Under the pieces are notes generated by a model that was given only the letters and a program-made list of their open reading frames with translations, was not told the DNA's origin and ran no database searches. This document shows, in pieces, positions 16,406-21,870 of a DNA stretch of 21,870 bases. This stretch comes from Zygnema cylindricum. Taxonomy: Eukaryota > Streptophyta > Zygnematophyceae > Zygnematales > Zygnemataceae. The position numbers and the translations under genes are program-made. The DNA lies in contig JBBHKE010002481.1 of the NCBI GenBank assembly GCA_037447655.1, forward strand, positions 238,314-260,183, given 5' to 3'. Each line of letters starts with the position of its first letter. Within the stretch, counting starts at the first letter, position 1.

Positions 16406-17806
16406 ATGGACACAAAGAAAGAAGGAGAGAGGGAGGGAGAGGGAGGATATACGGTCTTTCTCACAGGAGGAACTGGATTTTTGGGCTCTTTTCTTCTTCT
16501 TGAATTATTAAAGAGGTTGGAAAAAGGTAAAAAAATGACTCTAGAACAAGTTTCCGGGAAAGACCCAATAGTCAAACCTCTTGAAAAAGTCATTTGTTTG
16601 GTGAGAGGTCCGAGTCACGAGGCTTGTAAAATACGTTTGTGGGAAAGTTTACAAAATTGGTTCGGAAATTCCTCGGAAGATTCTCCGGAAAATATCACTC
16701 CATCTTTGGAAGATTGTTTTTCTTCGAATGTTTTCGCAGTCCCCGGAGATATTTCTTTACCCAATCTTGGATTATCTTCCGAGGATTGGAACAACATTAC
16801 TCGCGAATTCGATTCCGTAATCCACAACGGAGCCGCCGTTCATTTGTCGGCGAATTTTAATAAATTGGAAGATGCGAATGTGAATTCTATCCGAGAAGTA
16901 ATTCGAATGGCTCGAGAGTCGAGAAAATTGTTCCCGAAAAAAGAAGTCAATGTCCATTTTGTTTCGAGCGTGGGAGTTGGGATCATATGCCACACTAATA
17001 GTGGTAAATTTGGAGAGTGGGTGGTTCCTGAATGTGTTCAATCTCTCCCTACAGCAGATTCAGTAAAAGCTGGATATGCTCTCACAAAATATATCGGGGA
17101 AAGATTGCTCATGGCGGAGACACAATCCGGTGATTTTTCGGCGAAAATTTACCGAGCGGGTGTGATTATCGGCTCGTCTGTAAGCGGAAAAGGGTCCTCA
17201 GAAAACCTTTTTACTTTTCTTGTTCAGGCAGCTGCTTTGTTTGGAAAAGTTCCTTACCTTCCCGGTCCCGCGTACCTCGTCCCTGTCGATGTTGTCGCAA
17301 ATTCGATCATTTCTATCGCTTTGGACTCTTCTTCGAAAAATGTGTATAAGGAGAATGTGTATGAGAATGAGAGTAAATTGATCAGAAGTGAGGATAAAGT
17401 GGAAATGGAACAAACATCTTTGGATTCAAAAACTAATTCAAAAAGGATCGACAAAAAAAATGGTTCTTTAGAAGTTTTGCACATTGTACCTTCCGAGAGC
17501 CAATCCTTCGACTCTATTTCCGAGGTTTTGAAGAAAAATGGATTTAAATTTGAGGTTATCCCAACTATTGAAGACTGGACTACAGAATTGACGAAAGGAA
17601 TGAAGACTCAAAGGAGACTTGCGCAGTTCTATCCGATAATTTCGATATTGAAGCGGTTGGTAAATCAACCGGGTCCCAGATTTTCAAGTTCCCAAACCGA
17701 TGAAGCTTTGAAAAATGTTGGATTGTCTCCAATTTCTCATCCTACGGAGAGTGCACTTATGGCTCATGTGAAAGAGATCCGAAAAAATTTGCCGGGAATC
17801 GTTTAA
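16406..17806 (+). CDS. stand-alone thioester reductase-like SDR, copy 2
   Basis: The encoded 466-residue protein is identical to that of 10033-11433. It has the same GGTGFLG cofactor loop (21-27), HNGA (140-143) and Ser187/188-Tyr224-Lys228 catalytic set. The one base difference found is silent: the third position of His454 is C at 11394 and T at 17767. Leader, start context and AATAAA signal are also kept, so both copies look equally expressible; identical protein plus near-identical flanks imply a recent duplication or ongoing gene conversion. The gene has lost the array-unit sequence that precedes copy 1, so any regulation from beyond 9441 would differ. The same functional caveats apply: family is clear, substrate is unknown. 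Confidence 0.85.
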   Translation: MDTKKEGEREGEGGYTVFLTGGTGFLGSFLLLELLKRLEKGKKMTLEQVSGKDPIVKPLEKVICLVRGPSHEACKIRLWESLQNWFGNSSEDSPENITPSLEDCFSSNVFAVPGDISLPNLGLSSEDWNNITREFDSVIHNGAAVHLSANFNKLEDANVNSIREVIRMARESRKLFPKKEVNVHFVSSVGVGIICHTNSGKFGEWVVPECVQSLPTADSVKAGYALTKYIGERLLMAETQSGDFSAKIYRAGVIIGSSVSGKGSSENLFTFLVQAAALFGKVPYLPGPAYLVPVDVVANSIISIALDSSSKNVYKENVYENESKLIRSEDKVEMEQTSLDSKTNSKRIDKKNGSLEVLHIVPSESQSFDSISEVLKKNGFKFEVIPTIEDWTTELTKGMKTQRRLAQFYPIISILKRLVNQPGPRFSSSQTDEALKNVGLSPISHPTESALMAHVKEIRKNLPGIV

Positions 17807-17902
17807 AAATTGAAAATCACACTTGAATTGAAAATTGAAAATTAAAAATTGAAAATTGAAAATAAAAAATTGAAAATCACACTTTGAATTGAAAATTGAA
17901 AA
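17807..17902 (+). repeat. AATTGAAA minisatellite in the 3' region, copy 2
   Basis: Counterpart of 11434-11536, 7 bases shorter, with an altered central unit. Confidence 0.8.
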
Positions 17903-17913
17903 AAAATTGTTGA

Positions 17914-17919
17914 AATAAA
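17914..17919 (+). terminator. AATAAA polyadenylation signal, gene copy 2
   Basis: Same position relative to the gene as in copy 1, 108 bases after the stop. Confidence 0.5.
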
Positions 17920-18107
17920 AGACGTCTTAGCGACTGTAAGCAAGAAATAGTGTGGATCATATGAGTGAAATTTAAACAACTATGCATAGTAGTTTTCGTT
18001 TCTGTGGAGAATTTGTCGTATTTTTTAGGATCAAAAACGTAAAAAAAGTGAAAAAGTTTGATTTTTTTTTGTGTTTTTGGATTAGTTATTTTCCTTGTCA
18101 CTCTGTT

Positions 18108-18302
18108 ACACTGCCCATAGTTATTAGCCTTAATGATTTATTAGTGCTTATGTAAAATTATTTTATATAGTACGAATTTTTGTGCAAGGGAATGTGGTAG
18201 ATTGTAGTCCACTCCCTTAAATTAGAGTTTTTAATACTAGTTTAGGATTTTTGGCCGGAAAAATCTGTGACCAAATTCAGTGTTATTAATTCTAATGTTG
18301 AT
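18108..18302 (+). repeat. array-unit right end and second half beyond gene copy 2
   Basis: Copy of 11741-11935. Here it has no left-end partner, because copy 2 starts inside the unit. Confidence 0.65.
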
Positions 18303-18360
18303 TTGTACTTGTGATTTTTCAGAATTTTTTGTACTTTATGGTCAATTCATTTTTATTTTT

Positions 18361-18611
18361 TTTGTTTGTTCAAGTAGATGACTGAAAATGGATTCTTTCC
18401 AAAAATAGTGGAGACTGGCAAAATTCTTGCTCCCTCCTTCCCCTCCCTCCCCTCCCTCCCCTCCCTCCCCTCCCTCTTTTTTTGTTTGTTCAAATAGATG
18501 ACTGAAATTTGATTCTTTCCAAAAAAAGTAGAGACTGGGGAAATTCTTGTTCCCTCCTTCCCCTCCCTCCCCTCCCTCTCGCTCTCTCTCTCTCTCACTC
18601 TCTCTCCCCCG
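18361..18611 (+). repeat. two ~121-bp tandem units with polypyrimidine tracts
   Basis: TTTGTTTGTTCAAGTAGATG at 18361 and TTTGTTTGTTCAAATAGATG at 18481 start two units that each end in a (CCCTCC)n tract. The units differ at about 8 positions. Copy 1 has only one, whose left part matches unit 1 and whose right part matches the end of unit 2. Confidence 0.85.
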
Positions 18612-19207
18612 CTGCCCCAACGACCCCTATTTGGGCTTTGAAACCTCCGGAAAGCCGCCAAAAAAATCCCAAAAAATATGTACTATGAAATATGTGTGGT
18701 AGAAATCATAAATGTATACATCCATTAAATTGTTGTTTTCATGTTTTTTCGTTTTCTAATGTAAATGGCATTGCATTTTTTGCACTTTATGGTTCCATTC
18801 GTACTCTCTTTTGTTTGTTTCTTCAAATAGATGACTCAAATAATTGGTATTTTGCTCAAGAATGTAAAGAAAATTGGATTAAGCTGTAAATTTCGTTCAA
18901 TTATGGATAAAATAATGAAAAGAGAAATGTGATAGAAATTTATAAATGTACAATTCATGAAATTTGGAGTTTAATTGGACAATATTGCAATTTTCTTTTC
19001 GCCGTGTCTTGAAAATTTTGTAATTTCTCGTGAAACATTTTTACTTTTTTTTTTTCCTATTTATAGATTCATACGGTTTACCACCGCGTTTTTTTTTATT
19101 TACACTTATTATTGCATAAAATTTTTCTAAAAATATTATTATATGAATACAAAACTTATTATATATAAATATGTCCAAAGTGGCTAAAAAATATTAGAGG
19201 ATTAAAA
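18612..19207. other. non-coding part of duplicated segment, copy 2
   Basis: Same AT-rich sequence as 12123-12714, with a small TTATATA insertion near 19160. No gene seen. Confidence 0.5.
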
Positions 19208-19345
19208 GTCCGAGAAAAGAAAAAAAAAACAAGAATAAAATGGGGCAAAAATAAAGTAGAAACAATGTAAGACAAAAAAGGAAAAAATAGAAAAAAAAGA
19301 GGACAAAAAGAAAAAAAAAAGTAAAAGGAAAAAAAGGAAGTAATA
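19208..19345 (+). repeat. A-rich polypurine stretch, copy 2
   Basis: Counterpart of 12716-12850. Confidence 0.75.
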
Positions 19346-19774
19346 TGTCTTCAGAACAAGGAGTGGACAAGGGAACCATCAAAACCCGTTTAAACGTGGA
19401 AGTCCTCGTGGAATCCTTAAAAAAAAAAATGTTGGAAACACAAATTTTTAGTGTTGTGTATCGGTAAAAAAATTATCGCGATAACACCGATACCTAGTTA
19501 TCGGTTATCGAACGGTCAGCGGTCCCGATATATTTGTACTTTCTGTACTTTCTGTCCGGTAAACTGAACGGTAAATCTACGAGAAATGTACAGTTTTTTA
19601 CGGGAAATGTACGGAATTTGACAAAAAAATACGTTGCACTTTGTAGTACTTTTTAGGCGGTTAACTGAACATAAATTTTACGGGAGCGTACGGAATTTTA
19701 CTGATAAACTGAATATCATGGAACGGTAAAAAGACGGCGGACACAAAGTACAACGGATGCAAAATAACATTATG

Positions 19775-19844
19775 CGCGCCGCCGGAATCGAACGGACGAC
19801 ATTCAATGAGAAAATACGAGCGGACAGTCAGCGTGAGCGCCGGC
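19775..19844 (-). other. tRNA-like sequence inside the hAT-like MITE, copy 2
   Basis: Same minus-strand T-arm/B-box-like core (19784-19794) and D-arm-like block as in copy 1, with no differences seen in this stretch. Confidence 0.4.
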
Positions 19845-20171
19845 ATCTCGGAATGGCTTTTTTGGCGGCATTTGCCAAAAAAGCAGACTGATTGACACGT
19901 GGCGGGTTTCCAGTGGATCCCAAAAAATAAAGGTACAAAGCCACGGCGTCGGATGTGAAAGATACATCGTTTTAACTGGAGCCGTACTAAAGCCGTACAC
20001 ATATTATGCCGGCTATTGTACTTTCGGCTTGTACAAATGATCTGATTGGTAGGTACCTCAGGGGTTGTGAGTAGGGCGCGTCGGGGGAATAAGACGTACA
20101 GTTGAGTGTACACGCCGTACATTTATCTGTACGGCTCGTACAGTTATCGCCGATAGTTATCGTTATCGGCA

Positions 20172-20218
20172 TTATCGCCGATAAGTAGCCGATATTATCG
20201 GCTACTTATCGGCGATAA
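20172..20218. repeat. perfect 47-bp palindrome (23-1-23)
   Basis: TTATCGCCGATAAGTAGCC opens the left arm, and the 23-base arms are exact complements around a single T. It would form a strong cruciform or hairpin near the right end of the MITE. Confidence 0.9.
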
Positions 20219-20324
20219 GACCGATAGCGATATATCGTACCAATATATCGATTATCGGGTCCCCGAAAAAAGGCCCATATCGGTTATCGGCAAATCCTTA
20301 CCGATACACAACACTACAAATTTT

Positions 20325-20732
20325 CTCTAAACATTTTCTTTCTCTGAAAAATGTCGACATTGGGCCAAAAAAGAGAGTACAACCAAAAAAACGAACATAT
20401 TTATCTAAAAAGAACAACACACTTACAAAAAAAAAAACAACATATTTAGCAAACACATATTTTTCTATGTTTCTCATATTTCTTTTTCGTATAGACCATG
20501 ACTATATGTCAATTTACATCCCCAAAATCGTTCCATACATTTTTTTTTTTTTTTTGCCTTCTTGAATCCAACCTCATTTTTCAAAACCATAATAACAACC
20601 TGGAGAAAAAGTACATTTATTACTTTTTGTTTTTTACACAATTTTTTGGTTGTGAACTTGACTCGTTACCAGAAACGAACTTTTTTTCCTCATGGAGACG
20701 GGAATTACATACCCTGTTTACACACCTATCAA
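20325..20732. other. intergenic, no gene seen
   Basis: AT-rich with A and T runs. Short Phe-rich open frames (20498-20782) come from T runs. Confidence 0.5.
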
Positions 20733-20822
20733 TATTGTACAATTATTATATCGTAAAATTACTATACCGTACAATATCGTAAAATTACTATACCGTACAA
20801 TTATTACATCGTAAAATTACAA
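20733..20822 (+). repeat. irregular tandem ATCGTAAAATTAC repeat
   Basis: ATCGTAAAATTAC occurs at 20750, 20776 and 20808, interleaved with TATACCGTACAAT words. Confidence 0.75.
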
Positions 20823-21315
20823 TATTTTACTATTATTATATTGTTTTGGGAGACTCGACTGGCTCAACAATAAGGTGTTTGTAAACATTCTAAAAGTGTT
20901 TCCGAAAAAAAAAGCCTCAAAATTTATTCAATTTCTAATCCTTAAGAGCACTATTCCTATATTCCTATCCCTTGTAGACCTCATCCTTCTTAACTCTATT
21001 CCTTGTAAACATTTCCATTCTCCTTTTGTTTTTTGTTTCGTTTCCTTTTTTTTCTGGTTTTGTTTCCATGTACTCGGATTGTTTACCATCGAAAGTTTTT
21101 AATAAAAGCTAACGGGGTAAAAATTATTTAAGCCACAATGATACGAAACCTTGTAAAAGGCAGATCGCAAATAGTGATGATCCCAGCGACAATATTGTCA
21201 ACGAAACGATTCTAAATCGACGTTGCGATAAGTTTGGAAACATGAGGGCCAATAAGGCACGACAAGCCGCTTCACCGTCCAAAAAAAACACCTGTAAGTC
21301 CACATTTTACAGGAT
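20823..21315. other. intergenic, no gene seen
   Basis: Pyrimidine-rich at 20930-21070, then mixed sequence. A 67-codon open frame from 21242 runs into the minisatellite and is not supported as a gene. Confidence 0.5.
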
Positions 21316-21690
21316 ATCAGCAAAATATGGATCAAAAACTACTATATATTACCACATAATAGTGAAATATGTATCAAAAACCACTACATACGACCACATA
21401 ATAGGAAAATATGTATCATATATCACTATAAGTAGCACATCTTAGTGAAAAATGTATCAAAAACTACTACATTGACCACATGGTAGCGAAATATGAATCA
21501 AAAACAATAACATATTACCACATACTGGCAAAATATGGATTAAAAACCACTACATTTACCATATACTAGCAGAAATATGCATCAAAAACCACTGTATTTA
21601 CCAAATCTTAGTGGAACATGTAGAACTGCATTTACCACATGTTACATAAATAGTCCTGAAAATATGAATTAAAAACCATTGTCAAAAAAC
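21316..21690 (+). repeat. 42-bp minisatellite, about eight to nine units
   Basis: AAATATG(G/T/A)ATCAAAAAC recurs at about 21322, 21364, 21406, 21448, 21489, 21530, 21573 and 21615. Each is followed by a CACTACAT, TTACCACATA and TAGTG-like block. Units are diverged. The 42-bp period equals 14 codons, which explains a short repetitive open frame, but stops occur in every frame across the whole tract. Confidence 0.85.
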
Positions 21691-21870
21691 CTCTTTGTGA
21701 CATAGGAATAATGAAGGCAAGCTAACAAAAACCACAATCCAAAACCACAACCCAAAAGCTAGGCACATAAAAAGCCCACTCCACTAAGACTCCTAAGTCT
21801 GTTAATTATTAAAAAAAAAAACAGACAACAAAAAAAAGAAAAAGAAAAAGATGTTCCGATAGTATGATCT
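21691..21870. other. intergenic, A-rich end of window
   Basis: Several AAAACCACAA-like words and A/G runs; nothing assignable. Confidence 0.4.

Larger units (their letters stand above)
15814..20316 (+). repeat. segmental duplication, copy 2
   Basis: Second copy of 9441-13822, about 120 bp longer because of an extra ~121-bp unit at 18361-18480. Its left edge joins spacer sequence at TTAAGGGCCAAAC and lacks the array-unit end present before copy 1. Its right edge is the hAT-like MITE with both target duplications. Confidence 0.95.
19441..20324. mobile_element. hAT-like MITE, copy 2, with 8-bp target duplication
   Basis: The element spans 19449-20316 (868 bp) with 19-bp perfect TIRs. It is flanked on both sides by CAAATTTT (19441-19448 and 20317-20324). 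The 8-bp target duplication with TAGTGTTG ends is the basis for the hAT assignment. There is no transposase, so it would need one in trans. It also carries the tRNA-like sequence and TATCGG word clusters. Confidence 0.85.

Noticed and set aside
20498-20782. Phe-rich 94-codon open frame after duplication copy 2
   Set aside because: It is composed of T-run codons and there is no upstream promoter or homology signal.
1-21870. CRISPR array or prokaryotic defence system
   Set aside because: No regularly spaced identical short repeats with unique spacers and no cas-like genes; the 42-bp and 309-bp arrays have no spacers, and the sequence is eukaryotic.

Overview
This is non-coding-rich, AT-rich eukaryotic nuclear DNA. 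It carries a decayed Ty1/copia LTR retrotransposon, several families of short terminal-inverted-repeat (TIR) elements, satellite-like arrays, and one host-type gene present twice. There is no prokaryotic gene packing. The gene has no visible intron, a purine-rich ATG context, a TATA box and an AATAAA signal. The copia LTR start and polypurine tract, and a degenerate AAACCCT-rich stretch, would fit a plant or alga, but the species cannot be named from the sequence and I treat lineage as open.

Layout. 1-about 5288: a copia element whose 5' LTR lies outside the window. Its gag-protease-integrase-RT-RNase H reading frame is broken by seven in-frame stops and three frameshifts. About 5300-5710: purine-rich simple repeat and a poly-A run. 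6400-9440: intergenic repeats, comprising a dispersed ~340-bp family, a 123-bp tandem pair, and an array of ~309-bp units with a nested small MITE. 9441-13822 and 15814-20316: two copies of a ~4.4-4.5 kb segment, each holding a promoter, an identical 466-codon gene (10033-11433 and 16406-17806) for a stand-alone NAD(P)-dependent thioester reductase-like short-chain dehydrogenase, its 3' region, and an 868-bp hAT-like MITE at its right end. 13823-15813: a unique ~2 kb spacer with a third copy of the ~340-bp family and a ~1 kb TIR element containing a long hairpin. 20317-21870: AT-rich DNA ending in a 42-bp minisatellite.

The most informative structure is the duplication. Copy 2's MITE has a perfect 8-bp target duplication, CAAATTTT. 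Copy 1's MITE keeps only the left one, its right flank is unrelated, and its right part is clearly more diverged than the rest of the segment. On the left, copy 1 keeps a repeat-unit end that pairs with an inverted end downstream of the gene, while copy 2 lacks it. The outer flanks therefore look ancestral and the middle joint new, with the MITE as the likely exchange point. The gene itself appears to sit inside a unit of the ~309-bp array.
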